Part shown: positions 8,833 to 16,909 of the stretch, piece by piece
Layout of the letters: every line of letters starts with the position of its first letter
How positions within the stretch are numbered: the stretch's first letter is position 1
NCBI GenBank assembly: GCA_003151275.1
Contig: PLXC01000117.1
Coordinates: 1-31,724 of the forward strand
DNA length: 31,724 nt
Direction of reading: 5' to 3'
Source: Candidatus Melainabacteria bacterium
Lineage (GTDB): Bacteria > Cyanobacteriota > Vampirovibrionia > Obscuribacterales > Obscuribacteraceae
Position numbers and translations under genes: made by a program
The notes under the pieces: model-generated
What the model saw: the letters and a program-made list of their open reading frames with translations, nothing else
The model's database searches: none
Told to the model about the DNA's origin: nothing

Positions 8833-9810
8833 ATGCATCATCCATCAATATTATTGCCCATTACCGGCTCGGAAGAATCGCGCTTTGCAGCGGAACTATG
8901 CTGGAACATAGCCGAGAAGACTGAAGGTAAAGTGCTTATTCAACATGTGGTGGATTCCGAAACAATCTGGGAATTGCTCCGAAATGATAGCGGAGGCATT
9001 CTGGGCAGCCATGCCTATGCGTCCGCATATGAGGCTATCTCTAAACAATTGCATTCTCTGGCCGCCGAGCTGACGGAGGCTTGTGCTGCCAGAGGGAAGG
9101 CTCGCAAAATTGAGACAAAGTGCGTTGTTGATCAAGGAAACCCGATTGAAGAAATTTGCGATCGGGCGGCTGAGCACGATCTGGTCATAGTCGGCCACCG
9201 CCTGCACAAACGCCTGACAGAGCAGAACCATAACTCCCCTTATCTGAAATATGCTATAGCCGAAGGGCTTATGCACAACTGTCCTCGCCCTCTTCTTGTA
9301 GTGCAGCACAAATACGCAGAGCCAGGAACAATGAAAGTAATTGTCACCCTGGATCAAGCCAGCATGGGCTTCATAGCAGCTTGCTTAAGATTGGCTGCGC
9401 TTCTGGGCATGCGCCCAGAGTTGCTTTGCATTGCCAACGACACACATGGCAAAGACTTGCCACAGACCTTCATGAAAGCTATCCATGAGCTTGCCCAGGC
9501 ACCGGTGCACATTCATATGGTAGGCGAATTGTTGATGGGGGATACTATAACTTTTCTGGACGCAACTGGAGGAATGGAGTTAGCCTTGGATCCATCGACC
9601 AACCTTCTAGTCATACCGACAAGCGGGATAAGCACTGCCAGAAGAACTATCATTGGTGTCCCACCGGCATTCTTTCTACAAAATCACACGCTGGCTAATG
9701 TGCTTTTTTGGCCGGAAGAACATTTCCCTGATTTGGCAAATGTTCCAACGCCCAAAGGAGATCGCTCAAGGCTCCTGTCATCTCCATTGACACTCACTGG
9801 AGACAGTTGA
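8833..9810 (+). CDS. Tandem universal stress protein (UspA-like)
   Basis: 325 residues with two Usp-type folds. The first (about 4-157) opens with ILLPITGSEESRFAAEL and ends with DLVIVGHRLHKRL and CPRPLLVVQH, the typical strand-loop-strand around the nucleotide site. The expected GxxGxxxxxxxxxG(S/T) loop is altered (GHRLHKR, then SPYLKYAIAEGLMHN), so ATP binding in domain 1 is doubtful. The second half (about 168-290) keeps the strand pattern (MKVIVTLDQASMGFIAACLRLA) but is degenerate at its end. It is divergent from the permease operon, with 277 bases between them. The ribosome-binding site is weak. USPs of this kind often accompany ion-stress genes. Confidence 0.78.
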   Translation: MHHPSILLPITGSEESRFAAELCWNIAEKTEGKVLIQHVVDSETIWELLRNDSGGILGSHAYASAYEAISKQLHSLAAELTEACAARGKARKIETKCVVDQGNPIEEICDRAAEHDLVIVGHRLHKRLTEQNHNSPYLKYAIAEGLMHNCPRPLLVVQHKYAEPGTMKVIVTLDQASMGFIAACLRLAALLGMRPELLCIANDTHGKDLPQTFMKAIHELAQAPVHIHMVGELLMGDTITFLDATGGMELALDPSTNLLVIPTSGISTARRTIIGVPPAFFLQNHTLANVLFWPEEHFPDLANVPTPKGDRSRLLSSPLTLTGDS

Positions 9811-9865
9811 ACTCGGTTTGCTAACATTTCAAACGAACGGACCTGAATTAATTTACCCGGCAGTT

Positions 9866-9895
9866 GGGACTGGGCACCACGCCAGGCCCAGTCCC
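9866..9895. terminator. Hairpin between converging genes, possible bidirectional terminator
   Basis: A 10-bp perfect stem GGGACTGGGC/GCCCAGTCCC (9866-9875 and 9886-9895) with a 10-base loop lies between the converging stops of the USP gene (9810) and the sigma gene (9904). No T-run follows on either strand, so it is not a textbook intrinsic terminator. Position and strength argue for a transcription stop or mRNA 3' stabiliser. Confidence 0.6.
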
Positions 9896-9903
9896 CCGCG
9901 ATA

Positions 9904-10869
9904 TTAGTTCAAGTATTCCTTCAACTGACCAACTTTAGAATTACCTCGCAGCTTCTTCAAAGCTCGCGTTTCGAGTTGTCTTGCCCTCTCTCGTGTGATA
10001 CCTAACGCCATCGCACATTCGGCCAAACTCTTCGGTTTGTCTCCACTAAAACCATAACGCATCAAAATGACGCTACGTTCGTGAGGAGTCAAATAAGTCA
10101 GAGCCTCGATTACATCTTTGTGCAGGAACTTCTGAGCCACCGCTTCTGCAGGCGCCGAATTCTCATTGTCATCACTGAGAGTTTCACCAAGAGTGGTGTC
10201 AAATCCGGTGGCGCTTGCTGCATCAAGAGATAAAAGCCCTTTCGATATATCGAGTAGTTTCCGCACCTTTTCTGACGAGGTATTCATCGATTTAGCCAGC
10301 TCTTCGGTAGTCGGCAGCCGTCCTGTTTTCTCACTCAAAGCCCTGACTTGTTTTTTCAAACGACTGAGCATCTCGTTCATATGACCAGGCAAACGAATCG
10401 TTCTGGATTTATCTGATATCGCACGAACAATCGCCTGACGAATCCACCAAGTGGCATAAGTCGAGAATCTGTAGCCCAACTCGGGATCGAACTTATCGAC
10501 CGCCTTCATCAGACCAAAGTTACCTTCCTGAATAAGATCAGAATAGCTAAGACCGCGATTTAAAAAGTGGCGAGCCACACTAACGACCAAACGTAGATTC
10601 GACTGAATCAGATTTTTTCGGGCGTCCGCATCGCCTGAGTGCGCAGCTCTAACTAATTCGATTTCTTGTACGCCATTCAACAGTCCATATCGGCCTATCT
10701 CTTTTAGATACATCGTCATCGAATCGTCATTGAACGAGCGCGCCTGCTCGATCGGTTCGACCTCCAATTCCACCGGCTCATTAGCAACGCTTTCGTCGAA
10801 AGAACTTTCGAACTCGTTCCAAGGCTCGTCATGTATATGATGGGATTTTTTCTGAAGGTTCATTTTCAT
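9904..10869 (-). CDS. RNA polymerase sigma-70 factor, group 2 type (RpoD-like)
   Basis: 321 residues. The order is a 45-residue acidic N-terminus, region 1.2 ([16 protein letters not shown]), region 2 ([38 protein letters not shown], then the [15 protein letters not shown] core/-10 helix), region 3 ([16 protein letters not shown]), and region 4 with a helix-turn-helix ([20 protein letters not shown]). It lacks region 1.1 and the long non-conserved region of housekeeping RpoD, and its length matches group 2 (SigB/C/D-like) cyanobacterial factors. Such factors recognise RpoD-like promoters under stress. ATG at 10869 has AGGAAG nine bases upstream. The 5' leader contains a strong inverted repeat (10892-10947). 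Confidence 0.9.
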   Translation of the reverse strand: MKMNLQKKSHHIHDEPWNEFESSFDESVANEPVELEVEPIEQARSFNDDSMTMYLKEIGRYGLLNGVQEIELVRAAHSGDADARKNLIQSNLRLVVSVARHFLNRGLSYSDLIQEGNFGLMKAVDKFDPELGYRFSTYATWWIRQAIVRAISDKSRTIRLPGHMNEMLSRLKKQVRALSEKTGRLPTTEELAKSMNTSSEKVRKLLDISKGLLSLDAASATGFDTTLGETLSDDNENSAPAEAVAQKFLHKDVIEALTYLTPHERSVILMRYGFSGDKPKSLAECAMALGITRERARQLETRALKKLRGNSKVGQLKEYLN

Positions 10870-10891
10870 TTTTCATGTCTTCCTGATGATG

Positions 10892-10947
10892 GGTTCCCAG
10901 GCATCCGAGCAAGTCTCACCCGACTCGGCAGTCAAATCCTGGGAACC
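10892..10947 (-). promoter_or_regulatory. Long inverted repeat in the sigma factor 5' leader
   Basis: The outer arms GGTTCCCAGG (10892-10901) and CCTGGGAACC (10938-10947) are exact complements. A second nested pair, CCGAG/CTCGG (10905-10909 and 10924-10928), lies inside. On the minus strand the structure ends about 10 bases before the Shine-Dalgarno AGGAAG of the sigma gene. That is a good place for an RNA element affecting translation or stability, or for an operator. Which it is cannot be told from sequence alone. Confidence 0.55.
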
Positions 10948-11111
10948 TCTGTATAAAGAGATGCCCAGTAGGCCCTTAAGGTTCCCCAAAAATCGGCTTG
11001 CTTTGTTAAGAAAAGACGAAGGAGGGGACAGCGAAATCCCAGCCAGGTAATAGTTTCAGAATGGATACTATTGGACGCCATGAGGCTCCAAAAGCTAAAA
11101 TCAGGCATCGG

Positions 11112-11123
11112 GCACCGCGGTGC
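11112..11123. promoter_or_regulatory. 12-bp perfect palindrome GCACCGCGGTGC
   Basis: Exact palindrome 86 bases upstream of the histidine kinase ATG (11210). It uses the same GCACCG/CGGTGC half sites as 2862-2875 and 27370-27385, but with no spacer where those have four bases. Candidate operator. Confidence 0.4.
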
Positions 11124-11209
11124 AGACTTATCAAATTACTGTCAAAGTATCGAAGGAACGCCCTAAAAGTAGTAAAACTAAGTTGGGCGAACCAACGCTC
11201 CGGCAGTAA

Positions 11210-12760
11210 ATGACTAACTATTGGCGAAAATTTGTAATTCCTTATGGCACAGCGACGGTAGCAGTCGCGCTAATCACGTGGCTCATTATCTGTGTGCAGG
11301 CAGACACACATCTCTCAAACGTGTCAATGCTTTATCTGCTCGTTGTTACTATGTCAGCCCTGCTGCTCGGCAGAGGAGCAGCCATCTATTGCTCATTTCT
11401 ATCCTTCCTTACATTCGACTGGTTCTTTACAGAACCTAAACAACAGCTATCGGTGGCTTCATTTTCAGAATGGCTCGCGCTATGCATGTTTCTTATGACA
11501 GCAACTGTGATCGGACAACTAACCGCCTTGCTGCGAAAACGCATGGAAGAAGCGCAGCAAAGTCGCAGAGAAACTGCGGCACTGGCGGAGGCTAGTTGGG
11601 CTGTGGCTTCCGATATTGATAGAGATCGGGTTCTTAGAAAGCTTATGGAAACGATCACAAGAGTCTCGGCTGCGGAAGCCGTGTCGATGTGCCTCCAACC
11701 CAACGATCATGATGCACAAATCTGGATTCATTCAAATGCACCAGTTAATCAGACTGAAGTTTCAAGCGAAGCACTGGTACATGCTATGGTGCGCGGGCAG
11801 ACAATTGGATGGGATAACAGTCCGCACTGGAAGAAGGCATTTGGTGATTTAAAAAAATGCGAAATTATATATCTGCCAATCACTTTAAATAACGAAACTT
11901 TCGGTGTGATCTGCTTGAGGCTCACAGGCGGCGCAATCTTGTCGCCAAACGACAAGAACATTATCAATTCAGTGATAAATCATGCAGCTGTAGTGCTCCA
12001 TCGGGATAAGCTCTTACAGATTCAAGCTAAAGCGAAAGCCCTTGCTGAAGTTGATCGACTAAAAACAGCGCTACTATCAATGGTGTCACATGACTTTCGT
12101 AGTCCTTTAACATCTATAAAAGCTAGTGTTGGCAGCATGATGCAAGAGCACTCAAAAGTGGACAGGGAAACACAAATGCAATTACTGCACGCAGTGGATC
12201 AAGAAGCTGATCGCCTAAACAAAATGGTCGGAAACATCCTCGATTTATCGCGCCTCGAAGCTAACGCTTGGGCACCAAAGAAAGAGCTTACTCCCGTAAC
12301 TGAATTGGTTGGATCAGTGCTCGACTCATTTGGAGAAACGGAGAACAAACGAATAAAATTAGATATTGCCGATAGAGACAAAGAGTTCTGGCTCGACTCG
12401 GTGCAAATGACTCAAGTGCTTCGGAACCTGATCGAGAATGCTTTGAAGTATTCAGAAAAGGACGTCACGGTCAAATTCTATAACGGAGGACAATCGCTGA
12501 ACATCGACGTACTCGATAACGGACCAGGACTTCCGAAGGGAGAAGAGCAGGAAATTTTCAAACCATTTCATCGCTCAGCCGCGCTGCAAGAGTCGTCGAC
12601 ACCGGGAATGGGAGTGGGTCTGGCTGTTTGCAAAGGTCTAATAGAAGCGCATAAAGGCACTTTGACGGCATCAAATCAAAGTGGTGGTGGCGCCGTGTTT
12701 CACATCAGTCTTCCGCAAGAGAATGGAGATAACAAGGATAATGAAAGTTCTGGTAATTGA
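11210..12760 (+). CDS. KdpD-like sensor histidine kinase lacking the KdpD/USP N-terminus
   Basis: 516 residues. A DUF4118-type block of membrane helices (about 8-110) begins almost at the start. A GAF-like domain (about 135-265) follows, then HisKA with SHDFRSPLTS (phospho-acceptor His294). The HATPase has an N box (NLIENALKYS), G1 (DNGPGLP) and G2 (GMGVGLAVCKGLIEAHKG). This is the C-terminal half of a normal KdpD of about 900 residues. The missing N-terminal KdpD and USP domains are encoded at 21556-23553. It overlaps kdpE by 20 bases, so it should phosphorylate KdpE. There is no strong Shine-Dalgarno. A 12-bp palindrome lies upstream. Kinase assignment is certain; the Kdp role rests on domain similarity and linkage. 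Confidence 0.88.
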   Translation: MTNYWRKFVIPYGTATVAVALITWLIICVQADTHLSNVSMLYLLVVTMSALLLGRGAAIYCSFLSFLTFDWFFTEPKQQLSVASFSEWLALCMFLMTATVIGQLTALLRKRMEEAQQSRRETAALAEASWAVASDIDRDRVLRKLMETITRVSAAEAVSMCLQPNDHDAQIWIHSNAPVNQTEVSSEALVHAMVRGQTIGWDNSPHWKKAFGDLKKCEIIYLPITLNNETFGVICLRLTGGAILSPNDKNIINSVINHAAVVLHRDKLLQIQAKAKALAEVDRLKTALLSMVSHDFRSPLTSIKASVGSMMQEHSKVDRETQMQLLHAVDQEADRLNKMVGNILDLSRLEANAWAPKKELTPVTELVGSVLDSFGETENKRIKLDIADRDKEFWLDSVQMTQVLRNLIENALKYSEKDVTVKFYNGGQSLNIDVLDNGPGLPKGEEQEIFKPFHRSAALQESSTPGMGVGLAVCKGLIEAHKGTLTASNQSGGGAVFHISLPQENGDNKDNESSGN

Positions 12761-13460
12761 CGACGAGCCGCAAATTCGGAGAGCTCTTAGAGTTGGACTT
12801 GAGCAAGATAACTACCAGGTATTTCTGGCAGCTTCGGGTGACGAAGGATTAGATTTGGCAGCATCCCGTTCACCGGACCTGATCATCCTGGATTTAGCGA
12901 TGCCAGGCAAAAGCGGATTTGATGTTTGCAGAGAACTGAGAGAGTGGACTAAAACTCCGATTATCGTACTGTCCGTGCGTGACAGAGAAGAAGACAAAAT
13001 CAAAGCGCTTGATTTAGGTGCTGATGACTATTTGACCAAACCTTTTGGAACAGGGGAGCTGCTTGCTAGAGCTCGGGCCGTGCTGCGAAGAAAAGCACCA
13101 GACGACGAACAAGATCAATCCACTTTGACCTTTGCCAACCTGAAGGTAGATTTTGCGCACAGGCGTGTATACATATCGAACGAAGAGATCCACCTGACTC
13201 CAAAAGAATACGATCTATTGCGGTACATGACCACAAATGCTGATCGGGTACTGACTCACAGACAGTTGCTTTCAAAAGTATGGGGACCAGAATATGAAAA
13301 CGATTCACATACGCTAAGAGTGCACATAGCCAATCTGCGAAACAAAATTGAGGCGCATCCTGAGAGACCATATTTCATTCATACTGAAACACGAGTCGGA
13401 TATCGATTTCGCACCGATCAACTCACGACTTCAGACAGCCAAACGACAATTATTTCTTGA
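12741..13460 (+). CDS. kdpE: KdpE-type response regulator (OmpR family)
   Basis: 239 residues. The receiver domain has acidic pocket D7/D8, phospho-acceptor D51 (LIILDLAMPGKSG) and the conserved Lys in YLTKPF. A winged-helix DNA-binding domain follows, with LTPKEYDLLRYM and the recognition region DSHTLRVHIANLRNKIE, ending in VGYRFR. These C-terminal features are typical of KdpE. An upstream in-frame ATG (12681) would add 20 unrelated residues. MKVLVIDDEP at 12741 is the canonical start and lies within the last codons of the kinase gene, so the pair is translationally coupled. Expected target: the kdpFABC promoter some 3.3 kb downstream. Confidence 0.9.
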   Translation: MKVLVIDDEPQIRRALRVGLEQDNYQVFLAASGDEGLDLAASRSPDLIILDLAMPGKSGFDVCRELREWTKTPIIVLSVRDREEDKIKALDLGADDYLTKPFGTGELLARARAVLRRKAPDDEQDQSTLTFANLKVDFAHRRVYISNEEIHLTPKEYDLLRYMTTNADRVLTHRQLLSKVWGPEYENDSHTLRVHIANLRNKIEAHPERPYFIHTETRVGYRFRTDQLTTSDSQTTIIS

Positions 13461-13536
13461 TAGGAACTTGAAGATTCGCGGGTTACAGCATTTGTGTGCA
13501 GCCTGAATTAGCCAATCCGAAATTGATTGAGGTGAT

Positions 13537-14028
13537 TCATGGCTGCCCAGGTTCAATTTTGTTTGCTGGCATAGATTCAGTCCGAAGCGAATCAGTATCT
13601 TTGTCCTGACGTCCATCCGATCTAGGCAATGCGGTTGGCATTGAGGGATCGGTCTCCGGCGCATACAATGGCACGAAATCAGCAGGCTCTGAATGTGGTG
13701 CTGATTTACCTTCGAGGCTGTCATCCTCAAAAATTGGAATACCGCAAGGTTCCAACTGTGAGTTAAACTTAGCCGATCGTGTTTTTTTGTGCGAACGAAC
13801 CTTCTTAACGCGTTTCGGATCTCGCCAACGAATTGCTGTTTTAGAACCTCGTACCAATGTCCAAGTCGGAACCAGAGGATAGAAACCGCTGGCAATTAAG
13901 CACCTGTCAACGGACCTGATCTCATACTCCACCTTTGCATTTGCACTTACGGCCCATGGAAGCAAAAACGGACAAATAAGCGAAATTAGAATAATCCGAA
14001 GTGAGTCTCGAACTGTAACATTTAGCAT
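13537..14028 (-). CDS. Exported hypothetical protein, proline- and charge-rich
   Basis: 163 residues. The N-terminus is a signal peptide (IILISLICPFLLPWAVSANA, likely cleaved after ANA). A short domain with a basic patch (RDPKRVKKVRSHKKTR) follows, then a Pro/Ser/Asp-rich, probably disordered tail. It starts nine bases after the stop of the exported protein ending at 14038, so the two form an operon. No family recognised. A different overlapping frame (13431-13895) lacks these features and is rejected. Confidence 0.6.
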   Translation of the reverse strand: MLNVTVRDSLRIILISLICPFLLPWAVSANAKVEYEIRSVDRCLIASGFYPLVPTWTLVRGSKTAIRWRDPKRVKKVRSHKKTRSAKFNSQLEPCGIPIFEDDSLEGKSAPHSEPADFVPLYAPETDPSMPTALPRSDGRQDKDTDSLRTESMPANKIEPGQP

Positions 14029-14037
14029 TAGGACTAT

Positions 14038-15204
14038 TTATGGAACGCCCATACTTTGCAGAGCTTGAGAAGTCAAGTTCGCCGCCGCATCCGACGAAAA
14101 TAATGTGTTTTTACTCGCTATGGAACGCGGTGTCATATTGGGCACCTTAGACGTTGGCGTCGGTCTCAATTGCATCGCCACGAATTGCTTGTCACCTTGC
14201 ACAACCATTGATAGTTCCAGCAACATCCTTTTCATTTTCATGATCTCAGCACTCAGCTGTTGAAGCATCACCAGACGAGTACTAATAGTTGCTATCGAAA
14301 GACCTTTTTTCTGAGCGACGCTGCCTGTAATCACATCCAGTTGTGATTTCGAATCTCTGCTTGTAAATCCCGGAATATTTGAGTCTGAAATCCAGCGATC
14401 GATCATCTGATCTTTTCTCGTTTTACCGCCTGAATCACCGGCCGGCACCTCATTGAGATATGACCATATTGACTTAGGATATTCAATGTCAGCTGTGGTT
14501 GGATAATTGAATAACTTGGCAAGCATGTTCGGTTCCACTTCTGATGTCTTCTTTTTTCCATTTACCGCTCTTAGAGTGTACATAGAGGCGACCGATGGTA
14601 CTAACCCTGCAGCGATGCCTGTGATACCTGAGGAAACAGCGAAAACCGATCTGGTATGGGTTGGAATGGAGAGCGATTCGCAAACAGCCCAAAGTACTCC
14701 ATTGCTGATAAAGCTACCAGCGTTGACGCGAGCGAGAAGCTTGTCGCGATCGCTTGTAAACGTGGAAAGTATTTCGTTGTACACATTTTGCTCAGCAGCC
14801 ATTTCGGCCATCGCAAAATCAATTTCAAGACTGGTTCTCTCAATAATCTGCAAAGCTTGTTGTTTCGCTTCAAGCAAATCTATGCGTGCGTCTGAGCGCT
14901 CAGGAGAAGCAGCAAGGCTATCAACTCTTTGATGCAGAGACTGAATTCGATCGAGGACTGGAGAGAGTTGTATGTCATTTGCAAGCTGAACGCTGTTGGC
15001 CGAAACACCAGTGGTGTTTAGATTTATTCCAGTTCGTAGAATCTGCTTTGGGAATGCATTGGTGTTAGCTGTAGCTTCAGCAGGTGCACTTGCGTCAGCC
15101 ACCACTTGATTAGAAGGACTCGCTACAGTGTTCGCGAATGCGGGACAGGCATTTGGTAGCATAGCCGCCACCATGAGTAACACGCTCAAAGACTTGGTTT
15201 TCAT
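14038..15204 (-). CDS. Exported/membrane protein of an unrecognised family, paralog A
   Basis: 388 residues. The signal peptide (SLSVLLMVAAMLPNACPAFA) is followed by a linker, the motif FPKQILRTGINLNTT, and a predicted coiled-coil stretch with EQNVYNEILSTFTSDRDK. A hydrophobic hairpin at about residues 165-210 contains SGITGIAAGLVPSVASMY. A conserved GKTRKDQMIDRWISDSNIP region follows, then a second helical stretch ending AEIMKMKRMLLELSMVV. A tail of about 50 residues is absent from the paralog encoded divergently at 15576-16556. ATG at 15204 has AGAGG six bases upstream. The family is unknown to me; an envelope location follows from the signal peptide and the membrane hairpin. Confidence 0.75.
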   Translation of the reverse strand: MKTKSLSVLLMVAAMLPNACPAFANTVASPSNQVVADASAPAEATANTNAFPKQILRTGINLNTTGVSANSVQLANDIQLSPVLDRIQSLHQRVDSLAASPERSDARIDLLEAKQQALQIIERTSLEIDFAMAEMAAEQNVYNEILSTFTSDRDKLLARVNAGSFISNGVLWAVCESLSIPTHTRSVFAVSSGITGIAAGLVPSVASMYTLRAVNGKKKTSEVEPNMLAKLFNYPTTADIEYPKSIWSYLNEVPAGDSGGKTRKDQMIDRWISDSNIPGFTSRDSKSQLDVITGSVAQKKGLSIATISTRLVMLQQLSAEIMKMKRMLLELSMVVQGDKQFVAMQLRPTPTSKVPNMTPRSIASKNTLFSSDAAANLTSQALQSMGVP

Positions 15205-15575
15205 CGGGACCTCTTAATAGTACAAAAAGACAACACCGTTTTGCAGTCGGTCTTCAAAACATCATCAGTTTAAAACTGTGACCATCAAGATGGCATCAAG
15301 AATCAGCGGCATAAGAATTGCAAAATTATGGAAAGAAGTCTAAGTAAGTGAATTACGAGTTGATGATCAACAACGAACGCAAGTGAATGCCTACGCCACT
15401 ATATATAGTGGCAACATGCCATTTGAATAGACCCTCATGGCATCCTGCGACAGTAGAGTGCTCAGCGGCGTCGGAGCTTAATTTAGTGTCCTAAATATTA
15501 TCTTCGTTAATCACCCGAAATTGTATTATTAGCCTTATTGTTATGGCCGTTCAAAAGACCTGTACAGGAGCATCC
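15205..15575. promoter_or_regulatory. Shared divergent promoter region of the exported paralog pair
   Basis: 371 bases between the two paralogs. It contains an 18-bp perfect palindrome (15395-15412), a 13-base inverted repeat GTTGATGATCAAC (15359-15371) 23 bases before it, and CCATC-AA-GATGG near 15280. A/T-rich stretches near 15480-15540 are suitable for the plus-strand promoter. No ORF of note. The arrangement fits coordinated control of both paralogs by one regulator. Confidence 0.5.
15395..15412. promoter_or_regulatory. 18-bp perfect palindrome, probable operator
   Basis: GCCACTATATATAGTGGC is its own reverse complement over all 18 bases. It lies roughly midway between the starts at 15204 and 15576, as expected for a dimeric repressor or activator controlling both genes. 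It has no relation to the GCACCG palindromes elsewhere in the window. Confidence 0.6.
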
Positions 15576-16556
15576 ATGAGTTTTCGGCGCACTTCAAATG
15601 CGATCGCCTTGTCACTTCTTTGCATCATCGCTCTTGAGAATCCCGCTCAAGCAGGTGCGGCTAATACCGAGAGTCTGCCGAAACAAATCCTGCGCACCGG
15701 CGTAAATCTAAACTCAACTGACATCTCACCCAATACGAGACAGCTGGCAGAAAACCTAAAGTTGACCGCCCTTCTTGAGCGAACGCAGAACCTGCGAACA
15801 AAGATCGATCCAACCAACTTCGAACCAACTTTAGATAATATTGCCATGAGCCAGCAACTCACAGCTTGCATAAGCGAGGCAACGCAAATTATTCAGGAAG
15901 CCAACCTGTCCATTGACTTCACGCTTGCGGAGATTACAGCTGAGCAAAACATTTACAACGAAATCCTTTCCACATATACAAACGACCGAGATAAAGCCGT
16001 ACTCAAAACAAATGCGCTGAGCTTCATTTTGAACGGCGCACTCTGGACTGTATGTGAAGGATTTGACATTCCCACGTACAAGTATCCAAAATTGGCTATC
16101 CCATCTGGTATTACGGGCATCATGGCTGGAATAGTGCCATCGATCGCATCCATGTACGCCCTTCGTCAGATGAACGGCAAAAAACAACTATCAGAAAATG
16201 ATCCCAACATGCTCGCAAAAATCTTTAACTATCCAGTTTCACCAGAAATCGAATATCCAAAATACGTCTGGGACTTTCTCGATACTCCGCAAGCTGGCGA
16301 TAAAGATGGAAAAACGCGGCGAGATTTGCTCGTAGATAGATGGATTGCAGATAAAAACATTCCCGCATTTACGGATAGGACAGCATCCAAATTGCTCGAT
16401 GAGATTACGGCGACAAAACCGCAAAAGAAGGGACTGAACATCTCCACACTCAACACTCGCCTAGCCATGCTGCAACAATTGGGAGCTGAAATTCTCAAAA
16501 TGAAGCGCATGTTGTTGGAACTCGCGATGGTTGTTCACGGCGAAAAACGCATGTAA
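15576..16556 (+). CDS. Exported/membrane protein of an unrecognised family, paralog B
   Basis: 326 residues, clearly homologous to paralog A over its whole length. Both share PKQILRTG(V/I)NLN, AEQN(I/V)YNEILST, SGITGI.AG.VPS.ASMY, NMLAK.FNYP, GKTR.D...DRWI.D.NIP and EI.KMKRMLLEL.MVV. It has a signal peptide (AIALSLLCIIALENPAQAGA) and stops where paralog A's extra C-terminal tail begins. An upstream in-frame ATG (15543) exists, but 15576 has AGGAG five bases before it and gives a normal signal peptide. It lies just upstream of the kdp operon on the same strand, with 167 bases between. Function unknown. Confidence 0.75.
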   Translation: MSFRRTSNAIALSLLCIIALENPAQAGAANTESLPKQILRTGVNLNSTDISPNTRQLAENLKLTALLERTQNLRTKIDPTNFEPTLDNIAMSQQLTACISEATQIIQEANLSIDFTLAEITAEQNIYNEILSTYTNDRDKAVLKTNALSFILNGALWTVCEGFDIPTYKYPKLAIPSGITGIMAGIVPSIASMYALRQMNGKKQLSENDPNMLAKIFNYPVSPEIEYPKYVWDFLDTPQAGDKDGKTRRDLLVDRWIADKNIPAFTDRTASKLLDEITATKPQKKGLNISTLNTRLAMLQQLGAEILKMKRMLLELAMVVHGEKRM

Positions 16557-16723
16557 AGATGCACTGCCATCTTTGCGAAATAAATGAGACTTCGCGATCT
16601 GTGCAACAAGGCAAAAAATTGATTCATAGCAAAAATTGACGCAGGCTTGATTACGGATTCAACAGTCTTGACCCTTTCTTGACACACCCAGCGGTACATT
16701 TACTACCAGGAGCCAACAAACAC

Positions 16724-16804
16724 ATGGACTTGTTATACATAGGTATCGCAACATTATTCTTTGTACTCAGCGCCGCCTATGTGAACGGGTGTGATCGACT
16801 CTGA
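16724..16804 (+). CDS. 26-aa membrane peptide preceding kdpF
   Basis: A very short gene encoding MDLLYIGIATLFFVLSAAYV plus a polar end (NGCDRL). Peptides beginning MD(L/W)LYIG..(L/V)FF are, from memory, commonly found just upstream of kdpF in other bacteria and are usually unannotated. AGGAG lies 11 bases before the ATG. It is 13 bases from kdpF and certainly co-transcribed. One membrane helix; probably an accessory peptide of the Kdp complex, which is inference. Confidence 0.65.
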   Translation: MDLLYIGIATLFFVLSAAYVNGCDRL

Positions 16805-16817
16805 GTGAAGGGAAATA

Positions 16818-16907
16818 ATGGACTTTGACAATATCTTAGCCGGGGCAGCGTCAGTGGGGCTGCTCGTATATCTCTTTTTCGCATTACTTTTTCCAGAAAG
16901 GGTGTAG
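16818..16907 (+). CDS. kdpF: KdpF, small subunit of the K+ pump
   Basis: 29 residues: MDFDNILAGAASVGLLVYLF followed by FALLFPERV. It has the single helix and the terminal L-x-P-E-(R/K)-(F/V) signature of KdpF, which binds and stabilises the KdpABC complex in the membrane. AAGGGAAA precedes the ATG, and the stop is two bases before kdpA. Too short for usual gene callers but well supported by sequence and position. Confidence 0.88.
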   Translation: MDFDNILAGAASVGLLVYLFFALLFPERV

Positions 16908-16909
16908 GC

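Larger units (their letters stand above)
10870..11209. other. Divergent intergenic region between sigma factor and histidine kinase
   Basis: 340 bases. On the sigma side it contains a long inverted repeat (10892-10947). On the kinase side it contains a 12-bp palindrome (11112-11123). A TATAAA/TTTATAC box near 10952 could serve a minus-strand promoter, which would place the inverted repeat in the sigma mRNA leader. No coding sequence is convincing. Confidence 0.5.

Noticed and set aside
13431..13895. 154-codon minus-strand ORF overlapping kdpE and the exported protein gene
   Set aside because: The alternative frame (13537-14028) has a signal peptide and operon spacing; this one has neither and overlaps kdpE.
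16650..16723. Exact KdpE-dependent promoter of the kdp operon
   Set aside because: Several TTGACA/TTGACC boxes are present (for example near 16679), but none has a good -10 box at 16-18 bases. I could not assign a KdpE site with confidence.
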